DNA of 64,000 bases from Paratrimastix pyriformis (lineage: Eukaryota > Preaxostyla > Paratrimastigidae), in contig JAPMOS010000006.1 of assembly GCA_027972325.1 (NCBI GenBank), positions 722,501-786,500 on the forward strand, in the 5' to 3' direction. Every line of letters begins with the position of its first letter. The first letter of the stretch is position 1. Below, piece by piece: positions 53,198 to 63,158 of the stretch. Position numbers and translations under genes: made by a program. Below the pieces are notes generated by a model that saw only the letters and a list, made by a program, of their open reading frames with translations, was not told the origin of the DNA and searched no databases.

Positions 53198-56100
53198 GCG
53201 GGCACCTGATGTGGGCGCGGGCGGGCCGGCGGACCTCCTTGTACGGGGGCGCGCTCTCCCCGGGGCCCACGGCCGAGGTGCGGGGCAGCCGTGAGGCAGC
53301 CGTGTAGAGGAGGCCCTCGAAGACTACGACGAGTTGGAGGGAGCGGGGGGAGAATGTCAGCCGCCGGGGCGGGGGTGACGGAGAGGCCCGCGGACGGACC
53401 GACGCGGGAGAGCAGGGCGTGCAGGGCGGCCCCCTTGGTGGCCAGGGCGCCCACCATGCGGGCGATGGCCTCGTACAGGTGGGGCCGCTGCTTGGGGTAC
53501 AGCAGCGGGAAGACCTGCCCACGACCCCGCGACCCCGCCCCGCGATGGGCCCACACGACGGTCAGGCGGCGGCGCAGGGGGAGCGGGGAGGCGCGAGGGG
53601 CGCGGGGGATGGGGAGGGCGGACCCTGAAGACGATGCCCATGGTGCGCTCGAGGTCGGCCAGCACGAGGGGCTCGACCGTGTCCAGGAAGGGCAGGAAGC
53701 GCGACAGCGAGCTGACGATGAAGGCCAGGTGGCCCGCCATCTCGTCCACTTGCTCCCGCGGGCTGCCACGCAGACCCGCCCCACAGGGACAGCCGGGCCG
53801 ATGAGGCGAGAGGGGAGGGGGGATGCAGGATGCGGGTGGCAGGGCAAGCGGGTGGCGGTGGCGGCACGTCTGCGGACCCGGCGAAGAGCCGGTCGCAGAA
53901 GCGGAAGAGCTCATGCAGGGTCCGCTTGAGCTGGCCCAGCCCCTGGAACTGCACGTCCACCCGTCATGACCGCCCGCCCGCCCGCCCGCCAGCCCGCAGC
54001 AAAGCACCCGGCGTGAGAGGACAGTGGGGCAGGCAGGGCAGTGCAGCAGCCCAAGTTCCGCCCGTCCAGCCCCGGGGTGGGCGGGGGACCTTCTGGATGG
54101 CCGGGGCGAAGTGGCCGATGGCGCGCATGGCGATGTTGATGTCCCACGCCGGGTCGCGCTTCCCCTCGGGGGCCGGGCCCACGGGGGCGGCCGGGTCCTT
54201 GGCCCCGACGGGCAGCGGGGCGGGGCTCGACTGGAGCAGCTCGCTGAACTGCTGGCAGAAGTACTGCGCCCCTCGGCCCATCCCCCCCAACGGTCGGTGG
54301 GTCAAAGATTGTTCTCGATCGGTCGGTGGTGCGATCGTGGCAGCCCGGCCGGGCCGACTGGGGGCGGTCTGGAGGGCCGGGCGAGGGGGGGACGTGGGGG
54401 TGGCACGGCGGACGGCGAATGTGCGCCGGTTGGCCTCGGGCTGCCGGGCCGCCCCGACCAGCTCGCTGGCGACCTCCTTCATCAGCCCCTCCACCGCCAG
54501 CAGCGCACGCCCGCGCACGTCGCTGTTGCGCATCCTGTGGGAGGGCATGGGGCATGGGGCATGGGGCATGGGGGAACGTTGGCATGCGCACGGCTTTCGC
54601 CGAGTGGAGGAGGCGGTGCCGGGGAGCCGCCGGCATGGGGGCGTGGCGGACCTGCACAGGACCAGCAACATGGGCCAGACGTCCTCGATGTCCTCCGTCA
54701 GGTGCTGCCGAAAGAGGTGCCCCTGGGTCGCCAGCAGCCGCAGCCCCGCTGTGGGCGATGGGCGGTGGTCGCGTGGGTGGGTGGGGGGGGGGGGGGGGGG
54801 GGGGGGTGAGTGAGGCGGAAGGGGCGGAGGGCCGTGGGGCGGGGATGGGGGCGATAGCGGACCGCGGGCCACCTCGTAGCGCTTGACCTTGGGCGGGATC
54901 CAGAGGGACTTGCGCAGGTAGCCGTAGATCTCGCCCTGCTGGCGGCCCCCTGTCGGCCCGCCCGTCCCAGCACACCACCGCACATCGCAACGCACATGGG
55001 ACCCAGTCGCAGCCGGACCCGGGGTTGGCTGAGGGGAGCGACCGCCACGGGGAGGGCAGAGCAGAGGAGCGGACCGGCCTCGGCGCACTCGGAGAACTGC
55101 TTCAGGACGCAGGTGAGGCCCTCCAGGGCGCCCGTGATGATTTGCATCTCTGCCCAGCCCCCAGCCCCCAGCCCGTGCATGGAGGGATGATTTGCATTGC
55201 CACGTAGGCACCCGGGGGCGGGAGGGAGGGGCGGCCGGTCAGGCCACGGGGAGGGAAGGGGCGGGGCTATCGGACCGGTCTTGTCGTCGGGGGCGCCCTG
55301 GAAGTTGGCCCTGAGCCGGGTCAGGATGATCTCGGTGATGTCCTTGTAGTGGGGGAACATCTGCCCCACCCAGACACCGCAAGCGGAGCCGTGGCGCGGA
55401 GATCAGATCGGCCGATGTGCGGAGGCGCGGGCAACGGGCAGTGGGCAGGCGCGTGCGTCGGGAGGTGAGGCGTGCGTCGGGATGGGGGCGAGGGGCGGGA
55501 GGGGGCGGGAGGGGTGGGGGCGACCTCGGTGGGGTAATACTCGCAGAGCATGCCCAGCAAGTGCAGGATGCGCCCCTTGAGGCCGGTCGAACTCTTGGAG
55601 CGTTCCAGGTCCCGGGTCAGCCTGCACGCGCACCCGCCATGAAATCGAGGAGAGGGCCGAAGGGGTCAGGGGGAACATGTCGGAGGAGGAGGCGACATCG
55701 AGGCGGGCGAAAAGGGTCCAAGGGGCGGAGGGGCGGAGGGAAGGAGGGGCGGAGGGGGGGCGGAGGGGTCGTGGTGGAGGCGATCTGGCGGGCGGGGTCA
55801 GGAACTGGTACATCCGGATGATGGGGCCCAGGGCACTCACCTTGACTTCGTTCGATTCGTCGCACCGGTAGATGGCCAGGCAACGGTTCTGCAGCAAGTG
55901 GGCGGGGGTGGGGGCGGAATCAACCACCACCACCGAAAGCCGAGGATATGGCGAACCTTGATCTCGAGCGCGTACTGAGCAAGAGAATCACCCATACGTT
56001 TCATATGCTCATCGAGGAGAGTCAGGAGCTTGTCCCGAGCGCTCACAAAACGTCGATCTTTTTTAAATTGCATCCCCTCCACTTCGGCGAAAATTCCCTT

Positions 56101-56339
56101 TTCCTTGTGGAGGAGGAGGGATGTACAGAATGCTAACCAGCGACCGAATTCGTGAAACAACGCGTGAGATTCCGCGCCAACAGACGCAGGTCATTCTCGG
56201 AGATATCGTTCTGACAGATATCGGCAATGTTCCCCACCGTAGCTACGGGATCAGCCTGTGAGTTATTGCTATCAATGAGTGCTTTAAGTTCGTCCAAAGC
56301 ATCTTCTAGTTGTGTCAAGGGCTGGTTGACGGCGGCCAT
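29879..56339 (-). CDS. PRKDC: DNA-dependent protein kinase catalytic subunit (DNA-PKcs) homologue
   Basis: PI3K-related kinase of about 4,000 residues that is recruited by Ku to DNA ends in non-homologous end joining. The ATG at 56339 starts [19 protein letters not shown]; the next exon ([19 protein letters not shown]) matches the human N-terminus. Along the HEAT-repeat body follow LISGFYK (about 52250), [15 protein letters not shown] (49700), LLVAKLIVN and HWVEPL (42640), and [13 protein letters not shown] (39060), just before the FAT domain. Kinase domain: [56 protein letters not shown] (catalytic loop, about 31160) and LIDFGYAFG (DFG, about 30850), then [12 protein letters not shown]. The FATC ends [20 protein letters not shown], very near the human end. 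Stop is 29879-29881. A rough count of donor-like GTCCGY sites gives 80 to 90 introns. Only part of the exon borders was checked. Confidence 0.93.
30888..30986 (-). repeat. (CCCAAT)16 hexanucleotide repeat in a PRKDC kinase-domain intron
   Basis: It sits just upstream of the acceptor before the exon with the DFG motif on the sense strand. Sense reads ATTGGG; in one frame it would code Gly-Ile repeats. Confidence 0.92.
32036..32056 (-). repeat. Homopolymer (21 G on +) in a PRKDC intron
   Basis: Poly-C on the sense strand, in the intron after the exon ending HLTDYSP. Confidence 0.9.
33654..33719 (-). repeat. (GGGC)n/(GGCA)n tetranucleotide tract
   Basis: Adjoining GGGC and GGCA units in a PRKDC intron, related to the GGCA/CCTG arrays elsewhere in the window. 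Confidence 0.88.
33924..33951 (-). repeat. Homopolymer (28 G on +) next to a donor
   Basis: On the sense strand the intron starts GTCCGTCACA and goes straight into 28 C, so poly-C is at the 5' end of this intron. Confidence 0.9.
34260..34326 (-). repeat. (GGGCGT)n hexanucleotide repeat
   Basis: About ten GGGCGT/GGGGCGT units in a PRKDC intron. Confidence 0.88.
35616..35710 (-). repeat. (GGGAT)n pentanucleotide array, first copy
   Basis: About 18 units with a short GGGG interruption at about 35659, in a FAT-region intron. The same unit recurs at 49418-49506. Confidence 0.92.
35962..36135 (-). repeat. GGGGCA/GGGGGCA minisatellite
   Basis: Irregular alternation of 6-bp and 7-bp units over about 170 bp in a PRKDC intron. 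Confidence 0.9.
36343..36481 (-). repeat. 15-bp minisatellite GTGTGCGTGTGYCTG, about 9 copies
   Basis: Units alternate between C and T at one position, so a higher-order two-unit period is partly visible. Confidence 0.9.
38020..38150 (-). repeat. (GGGCA)26 pentanucleotide array
   Basis: Essentially perfect 5-bp repeat filling most of a PRKDC intron; the next exon border is at about 38155. Confidence 0.92.
38323..38342 (-). repeat. Homopolymer (20 G on +) in a PRKDC intron
   Basis: Poly-C on the sense strand. Confidence 0.88.
38400..38815 (-). repeat. CCAGGGG(G) minisatellite with interspersed CCAGTGAGACATGG units
   Basis: A 415-bp array of 7 to 8-bp units in which blocks are punctuated by 14-bp variants carrying GTGAGACAT. 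It is the largest repeat in the window and lies in the intron between the exons around 38.25 and 38.88 kb. Confidence 0.92.
39447..39474 (-). repeat. Homopolymer (28 G on +) in a PRKDC intron
   Basis: Poly-C on the sense strand. Confidence 0.9.
41480..41526 (-). repeat. (CCCAG)n pentanucleotide repeat
   Basis: About eight units in a PRKDC intron. This is one of the few arrays that is G-rich, not C-rich, on the sense strand. Confidence 0.88.
42436..42560 (-). repeat. (GGCAGT)n hexanucleotide repeat
   Basis: GTGGCAGT units degrading into pure GGCAGT/GGTAGT over about 125 bp, in a PRKDC intron. Confidence 0.9.
42811..42897 (-). repeat. 27-bp minisatellite, 3 copies
   Basis: Three tandem copies of a unit beginning tggggcagggcatactcgct, the first with one T-to-G difference, in a PRKDC intron. 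Confidence 0.9.
48176..48196 (-). repeat. Homopolymer (21 G on +) in a PRKDC intron
   Basis: Poly-C on the sense strand. Confidence 0.88.
49418..49506 (-). repeat. (GGGAT)17 pentanucleotide array, second copy
   Basis: Perfect array in the intron between the exon near 49.40 kb and the exon near 49.61 kb. Same unit and strand as the array at 35.6 kb. Confidence 0.93.
49811..49890 (-). repeat. 12-bp minisatellite GGGCAGCGGCCA
   Basis: About six copies, the last five nearly perfect, in a PRKDC intron. Confidence 0.9.
51298..51432 (-). repeat. GGA/GGAAGA purine tract (sense polypyrimidine)
   Basis: 135 bp of pure purine on + (TCC/TCT on the sense strand), ending about ten bases before the acceptor (gggcag/GATGTTGAGG). 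It is an unusually long polypyrimidine tract. The antisense poly-Glu frame is a shadow. Confidence 0.9.
53167..53196 (-). repeat. Homopolymer (30 G on +) in a PRKDC intron
   Basis: Poly-C on the sense strand. Confidence 0.9.
54783..54806 (-). repeat. Homopolymer (24 G on +) in a PRKDC intron
   Basis: Poly-C on the sense strand. Confidence 0.9.
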
Positions 56340-56417
56340 ATGTCAAAGCCGAGCCAGCTTTCCCCTTGGTGCCTCACCCAAACCTTGTTATTTTTTGGCG
56401 CTCACCAAATCTCCGAA
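56340..56417. promoter_or_regulatory. Divergent promoter spacer, PRKDC / glutathione synthetase
   Basis: 78 bp between start codons inside a GC dip of about 1 kb; a T-run (attttttgg) is at 56390-56398. Confidence 0.55.
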
Positions 56418-58634
56418 ATGGCCGAGACCCAAAACATTTTCCCTGGTCTGCCGGTTAACAATCGGAGTTCATTTTCATTTTCTTCAGAGATCCTTCGCAA
56501 CCAGACTTTCTTTTACGGGAAAGACTTTTCTGGGGTGATCAATGTCCCCTTTGCCCTTCGGCCGATGCCATTTCCCCGAAACCATTTCGACCATGCTGTC
56601 TCTTTGGCCCCACTGTTTAACACATTGATTATGCGGATCTGTGACGACCCACAGTGGCTCATCCAGGCTTTGGATCAGTCTGCTTGTCTGCCTTTGATGA
56701 CGGCCTCACACTCGATTCCAGAGTGGCGAAGATCGACGACTTCGTCGGCCATTTGCTGGACCTTTACCGGACGGTGCTGTCCGAGGGTGTCGAACCCCGG
56801 CTGGTGGGCGTCTTCCGTTCGGACTACATGCTCACGCCGCTGCACCCTCGCGACCCTCAGCAGCGGCTTCCAGTTGGAGAGGAGGAGATGGTCATGCGGC
56901 AGGTGGAAATCAACACAATTTCTTCATCCTTCATCTCGCATGGCACCAGCGTCTTCAATCTGCACCACCGGCGCAACCCGGCCGTCCCGGCCAACGAGGC
57001 CCTCCCCAAGGTGGCCGCTGCCCTTGTCCAAGCCCACCAAGCATTCTGCCAAGCCCTGGACCCGGCCGATGGGCGTGTGGAGCCTGTTTTTGTGCTTGTG
57101 GGCCAACCGGGCGAGCGGAACCTCTTCGACCAGCGGCTGCTCCTCGACCGGATCGAAGCGGCCGTCCGTCCCCCCCCAACGGCATCCCCCCCAACACACG
57201 CCACCCCGCAACCACCGCCACGCACTCGTTCCCACGCCCGCTTTCTTCCTCTGTGCGGGGGTGGACAGGGCGTGCGGACAATGATCCTGACGATGGAGCA
57301 GGTGGCCACGCGGGGCTCCCTGGACGCCCACAAGCGGCTCATCCTGTCTGTGGCCCCCACGCCCCCTTCGATCGCCCCCTTCGATCGCCCCCTCTCCGGA
57401 TTTTTCCACCAGGAATCTCCCATCCCTGATTTTCCCCTCCGCCCCAGGAGCGATCCGACCCGCCCCGCCACGGCTGCCCCCCTGGCGGTCTCGGTGTGCT
57501 ATCTGCGGTGCGGCTACACCCCCAAGGATTACATCTCCCCCAAGGTCGGCACCCCCATTCTCACTCGCCCTCGCCATACGCTCATGGGCACGCGCCTCCC
57601 TGCCCGGTCGCAGTGCTGGGAGGCTCGTCTGCTGATGGAGCGCTCGCGGGCCTGGAAGTGCCCCACCCTGGGGGCCCAGCTGGCGGGCTGCAAGCGCATC
57701 CAGGAGCTGTTGGCCCAGCCCGGGGTGGTGGAGCGCTTCATGGGCTCCGACCCGGCCGGCTGCGCCGCGCTGCGGTCGGTCTTCGCCGCCTTCTACCCGC
57801 TCGAAAAAGGTCCGCCCGCAATCGCCCGGCTCCCCGACCCCGCCCTTGCTGCCACCCTGAGCGTTCGTCGACGTTCATTGTGCGCCGCCTGTCTCTGCCT
57901 CTGGTTCTGTGTGCGTACCAGAGACCTACAGCAGTACCCTGGCCATGGTCAGGGCCCAGCCGCTGCGGTACGTCCTCAAGCCGCAGCGGGAGGGGGGCGG
58001 TCTGTCGGGGAGGGTTCCGCTTCGGTTTCCCTCACACCGCCGCCCGCAGGCAACAACTTCTACGGCCCCGTCATGGTGGACCTGCTCACTCGCTGCACCA
58101 CCGACCCGGCCCGGGTCAGTGAGGCGTGCCCCCACCTGCATTCGTTCACCCTCATGGAGCGCCTCTGGCCACCCCGGGTTCCGACCATCCTCGCCCGCGA
58201 CTTCCGATTCTTCGACGACGTCCAGCCCCAGCCCCAGCCCCAGTCGCAGCCCCAGCCCCAGCCCCAGTCCCAGCCCCAGCCCCCATCCGTGTCCTGTCCC
58301 TTGGTGATCGAGGTTCCTCGGGGCCCCGCGCGGGCCCTCCTCAACAACACGGAGCACAGCGGCCATTGGGAACAGGGCGTCTACGAACAAACCGATGCGG
58401 TAGCCGAGTTGGGCATTTTCTCAACTCTGATCGTGTCTGGCTGCTCTCCTTTTATAGCTGCCCCTCAATCTCAATCCACATTTTTTTAGTTCGCCAAGTA
58501 CGGGGGTGCTCAATAGCTGTGAAGCTGGATATTTGTTGCGATCCAAAGGCGCTCAATTTGACGACGGTGGGGTCGCAGCTGGTCTGCGCGCTCATCTTTC
58601 ATGCGCCGACGAGCTTTTCTCTTCATTCTCGTAG
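56418..58634 (+). CDS. GSS: Glutathione synthetase
   Basis: Eukaryotic-type ATP-grasp enzyme that joins gamma-glutamylcysteine and glycine, the last step of glutathione synthesis; cytosolic. The ATG at 56418 starts MAETQNIFPGLPVNN. Family signatures follow in order: VGVFRSDYML, MRQVEINTISSSF, RNLFDQRLLLDRIE, AVSVCYLRCGYTPKDY, WEARLLMERSRAWKCP, QLAGCKRIQELLAQPGVVE, YVLKPQREGGGNNFYG (glycine-rich loop, rebuilt by a splice inside it), FTLMERLWPP, DAVAELGIF and a last exon GYLLRSKGAQFDDGGVAAG, stop 58632-58634. Seven donors placed by phase all begin GTC (GTCTGC, GTCCGT, GTCTGT, GTCGGC, GTCCGC, GTCTGT, GTCTGG). A Gln-Pro repeat at about 58228-58288 is either an odd insert after FFDD or an in-frame intron (donor-like GTCCAGCC). 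Exon 1 is AT-richer than the later exons. Confidence 0.93.
58228..58288 (+). repeat. CAGCCC/CAGTCC hexanucleotide repeat in the GSS gene
   Basis: About ten units, in frame as Gln-Pro/Gln-Ser, flanked by a donor-like GTCCAG and a possible acceptor AG at about 58310. Confidence 0.85.
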
Positions 58635-58722
58635 GTGTGGCCTTCTTGGATGCTCCTGAGCTTACAGCATAAAAACGTTAATTTGTGCGGATTCCAGGCA
58701 TTGACAGAAATGTCATTTGGGG
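58635..58722 (+). promoter_or_regulatory. Spacer between GSS and the coiled-coil gene
   Basis: AT-rich, short; presumably the GSS 3' end and the next promoter. The true start of the next gene is not fixed, so this spacer may be longer. Confidence 0.3.
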
Positions 58723-59513
58723 ATGTCATTTGAAGACACGGCTCCTAAACCCGGCTCTCTCCACTAATCAACGTTTCAAATTTAAAAAACAGTACCTGTT
58801 GCACACCCAAAGGAAAGCTACATCGCATCTGCGGGGCCTTCGAACTCGGAGTCAACTCAGAAAAATAAGCAAGGATCGGGTGCCGCAGGCCGATGTCGCT
58901 TCTCTGATTGATACCCTCTCTGTTGCCCCCGAGGCGCCCTCTCAGAGGCACTCGTCCCTGCGACGATCTATTTCACCCAATGTCTGCGACCTATTCTCGT
59001 TAAAACCAAGGCACAGCTCTGTCCTTCCAGGTCTCCCCGCCACCCGGTCCCGGTGGCGACCTGAATGGGTGGGCCATCCGATCTACGCATGCCTGCGCGG
59101 TCCTGCAGTGCGAGAACGAGAGAATGGCCGCCAAGTTGGCACGGGTGGGTGCCCAGTGCCGCGAGCTTCGTGCCCGGGTGCAGACGACCGAGGAGCGCCT
59201 CCAGCAGGAGCACCTGGCCGGGGCCCGGCTGGCCGAGGACCTCCGCATCGCCCAGGGCAACGTGGCCGCCCTGGAGATGGCCATCCAGGGGCACCTGGGG
59301 GCCGTGCGCCCCCTCTTGGAGCAGGCGCAGCGGTGCGCGGACGAGGGCCAACTGGCCCTGATGCAGGGCCACCTGGCCGGCTGCGGGGAGGCCCTCGACG
59401 AGCTGGCCGGGATCGCCCGCCAGGGCACCGGGCCCGGGCACCCCACCGCGGCCCTTCCCTGCCTGCGGTGCGCTCAGGTCCGAACGACCCACCACTGCCC
59501 CCGCGCCTCACCG

Positions 59514-59544
<31 letters not shown>

Positions 59545-62416
59545 AGGCGCGGATGCTGGCCGAGCGGCACAAGGCCGATGCCGACCGGCTGGGCTTCGAA
59601 AATGATCAGCTCCGCTGCGCCGCGGAGCACTCCGACCAAAGCGCCCAGGACCTCCGCCAGCAGGTGGCCTCTTTGGAGGCCCAGCTCCAGGCCTGCAGGG
59701 TCCGCACGCCCAGCCCGCCGCGTGCAGCCGCCTCGCTCCGTCCCCCCATGCGCGTCTCATTGGCACGCCGGCCCGCGCTTCCTGGGGATGGCGGTGGGTG
59801 CAGGAGGAGAACCAGCGCAACCTCAGCCGGTGCGTGGACCTGGAGGGCTTCAACGGGCAGGTCACCCAAGGTCTGCGCCGCCCTCCCCTCACTCACCCCG
59901 CCATCCTCTGCTCACGCTGTCGTCCTAACCCCGGATCTCTCCGCTTCATTCCCCTCCCCCCCGCTTGGATGGGCAGAGCTGGCCAAGGCCCGGGAGACGC
60001 TGGAGCAGATCCGAGTGGACCAGACCCACGTCACCACCCGGGCCATCGCCTGGCGGAAGGTCGCGCGCCCGGCACTGAGACCGCTCGCCGGCGCCCCTCG
60101 CCTTGGTCGCACCCCCGATCGCTCCCTCACGGCTGTGGTCTATTGTGGGTTGGGGGTGGCTGCTGCAGGAGGCCGAGACAGCCCGACGCCAGCTGGCCGA
60201 GCAGCGCCACGACCTGCGCACCATGCGGGCCCTCCTCCAGGCCCGCGCCAGACCCTTCCCCATGTGCCCCATGTGCCCCATGTGCCCATATACCGCTCCG
60301 CTCTTGGTGGACCTCCCCCGTTCTGCCCTTTCCTGCCCTTTCCTGGCCACGCTGACCGCGCCAGAACGCCCCTCCCACCTCCCTCGTCGCTGGTCCGGCG
60401 CAGGCGCACCGGCTGACGGACGAGTACGTCATGGCTGCCGTGCCCAACCCGGTGGACGAGCCCCTGCCGCCCCTCAGCCCCCGCATGGCCCCCGCCGAGC
60501 CGCCCCTGCCGGCCTACCAGCCCCTGGCCCCGCAGCCCCAGCCCGCCCCGCCCGGCCCACTGCAACCTCCGGCCGCCCCCCCACCGGGGCCGGCGGGCAT
60601 CACTCCTCCCTTCACGGGCACCGCTCCCCCCTTCACGGGCACCGCCCGCTCGGGCAGCCCGCACCAGGGGCCCGGTTCCCATACAACGGGAGGCAGCCGG
60701 CCCACGGGCGACTCCGACTCGACCCGGAGCCGCTCCTGGCCCCACCGGCCCCACCATCGGCCCCCACCGCACCCGCCACCCCCACCGGCACCACCGGCGC
60801 CACCACCACGGATCGGCGTCCCCATCCATGGCCGCCTCCGCATCCACCTCCACCTCCTCCTCGCCCTCGCCCTCGTCCTCCTGGGCCGGCTCCCGGCAGG
60901 GGCACACCCGCTCCGAGGGGGCCTCACTCCAGAGCCGCGGCGGGGAAGCGCCCGCCGATGGGCCTCACGGCGCCAGCTTCGGACCCGCCAGCGGGGCCTC
61001 CCCCCCCAGGCTGCCCTTCTCACCCATCGAGGCGCCCAGTCGGGCCGCCAGCGCCCACTCGCTCGACCTGAGCCCCCCGGCGCCCTCCCCCAGTCGCGCC
61101 GACCCGGCTCCCACCCGGCCGCGCCACACCGCTGCCGGGCGCACCCGCCACCACACCAACGGGCGCCGCCCCTCCCACCCACACAGCCGGCCCAAGCCCA
61201 CCGGTCCCGCAGCCCCCGCCACGGCAGCCCCACTCACACCGCCCGCCCCCACGGGAGGCAGCGCCTCCCCGGCCCGGTCGCCAATTTCATCCGCAGCGGC
61301 CAGCCGACGACGGCACCGCGGCCACGCCGACCCAGCCCCGGCCCTGGCAGCAGCAGCAGGGGGCTCGTTCATCTCCCCTCATCGCCTGGCCCATTCTGCC
61401 CCCGGGCCTTCCGCGCCTCCTGCCGCGCCTCCTGCCGCGGTCCGACAGGACGAGTGGGAGCGCATCTACGTGCCGCCCCCGTTGCCGGGCGACTCGCCGG
61501 CCCCTCCTCACCCGGGGTGGGGCGTCCCGTCTCCGCAGGCGCCCGGCCGGGCAGCGCCGCCCCCCGGCAGCCCGCCGGGCCCGCCGCCATGGCCAGCCAC
61601 GAGCCCGCCACCCGCGAGCCGGCTGCCCAACCGCCGGTCCCCCGCCTCGGGCCCGCCCGTTAGTGGGGTCGCCCCCACTGCTCCCGCCGCAGGCTCCGCC
61701 TTCTACCCAGCCACCAGTGCGGGCGGGACGCCCTTGGGGGCCACCCTGGCCTGGGGCTCGCCAGCCCCGTCGTCGGTCCACGGTCTCCCCTCCGGGCCTG
61801 CGGGCCCCCCGCATCCCTCCCCGGCCGGCTCGCGGGCCACCCAGACGCCCTCGCCCGCCCAGCCGGCGCCTCCGGCCACCAACGCGCCCACGCCCCCGGC
61901 AAGCCTCTTTGCCTCGTCTCCTCCGGCCCTCTGGGCCCCTCCCCCGGCAGCGGCCCCCCCACCCCGGCCGGGCGGGGGCCCGGGCGGCGGGCGGCGGAGG
62001 GCGGACCCGGGTCGGCGGGGGCCGTGGGCGGCGGCTACACGACGGTCGACTCGACGGCCGCCTCGCGGTCCTACTCGACGTACTCCCTCCCGCCCCGGCC
62101 CGGCTCCGCGGCCGCCACCCGGCCCGCCTCGTCGCCGCCCCGCCAAATGCCGCCCCCGGCAGCCCCCTGGCCGCCACCTGGCCCCCTCGGCGGCATGCCC
62201 GGGGCCAGGCCGCCCCCGCCCCTGGCAGCCGGCCAGGGGTCCCCCTCGAGCCGCACCCCGCCGCCTCCCCAGCAGCCCCTGGCCCACTCGCCGCCCGCCC
62301 AGCGGGTGGGCCTGAGACCCGCGGGGCCCTCGCCGGAGGACGCGGCCCACCACACCTCGGTCAGCTCCACCTCGGCCTCCCACTCGTACAGCACATACTC
62401 GGCCCCCCCGGGCCCC

Positions 62417-62466
<50 letters not shown>

Positions 62467-63158
62467 GTCGGCCGGCAGATCTCCGTCCCAGGTGGGGGCC
62501 GGGGGCCCCGGCGGCGGGGCGGAAGGCTCCCCCAGCCTCACGGCCGGGCCGGGGGCCGAGCCACTGCACTACACGACGGCCAGCTCGACCTCGGCCTCGC
62601 AGTCGTACTCCTCCTACTCGGCCGGCCTGCCCCCGCCCCCGCTCGGCCCAGCGCCGCCCCTGGCCCTCCTGCCCCCCGGGTCGGCCGCCCCGCCTCCGCC
62701 CCCCCGGCTGGCCGGCGCCGGCACCCCGTCAGACTCGTGGGCGGGCCGGCCCTCCGCCCCGGCCCCCAGCGCCCCCTTCGCGCCCTCCTCGCCCGCTGCC
62801 GCGGCCTCCTCCCCCTCGCTGCCCCGGCCGGACCGCTCGATGGGGGTCTCGCCCGCCCTGCTGGGCCGCCGCCCCCCCGCTCCCGCCCCCCCGCCGCCGC
62901 CGACGCCCGCCTCGGGCCTGGTGCCCTCGCGCTACCTGCAGCCCTCCTCGCCGGCCCCGGCCCTGCCCACGGGGCCCCGCCACGAGCACCCCCGCCACCA
63001 GCGCCTGGGCCATGAGCCCCTCGCCCAGCACGGGCCGGGTGGGGGTGCCGCCCCCCTCGGCCGCCTCGGCGCCCCCGGGAATCGGGACCCAGTCCCGCCT
63101 CAGCTGGGCCGGCATCCCGGGCCGGGGGGCCCTCTCCCGGTCGGCAAACCCGCTCTGA
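58723..63158 (+). CDS. Coiled-coil protein with long proline/serine-rich C-terminus (unrecognised)
   Basis: Not recognised. The best-supported coding begins after the acceptor at about 59039 (SPPPGPGGDLNGWAIRS, then CAVLQCENERMAAKLARVG) and gives a heptad-rich coiled coil (ELRARVQTTEERLQQEHLA, DLRQQVASLEAQLQA, EAETARRQLAEQRHDLRT) cut by introns with donors GTCCGA, GTCCGC and GTCTGC. After LTDEYVMAAVPNPVDE the protein is low-complexity Pro/Ser/Ala/Gly for about 800 residues, with an island DEWERIYVPPPLPGD at about 61450. A 35-nt intron (donor gtctcc near 61916, acceptor cggcag) moves the frame so that three copies of a [HY]TxxxSTxASxSYSxYS motif are read. The first exon, the frame near the end and the stop (63156-63158, or 63382 if the frame does not change) are uncertain. 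Confidence 0.55.
59513..59541 (+). repeat. Homopolymer C29 upstream of an acceptor
   Basis: Intron 3' end reads C29, then ctccag, then the exon coding ARMLAERHKADADRLG. Confidence 0.9.
62418..62464 (+). repeat. (GCA)16 trinucleotide repeat
   Basis: In the frame of the flanking SYS motifs it codes polyalanine. It is one of the few repeats in the window that is probably exonic. Confidence 0.88.
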
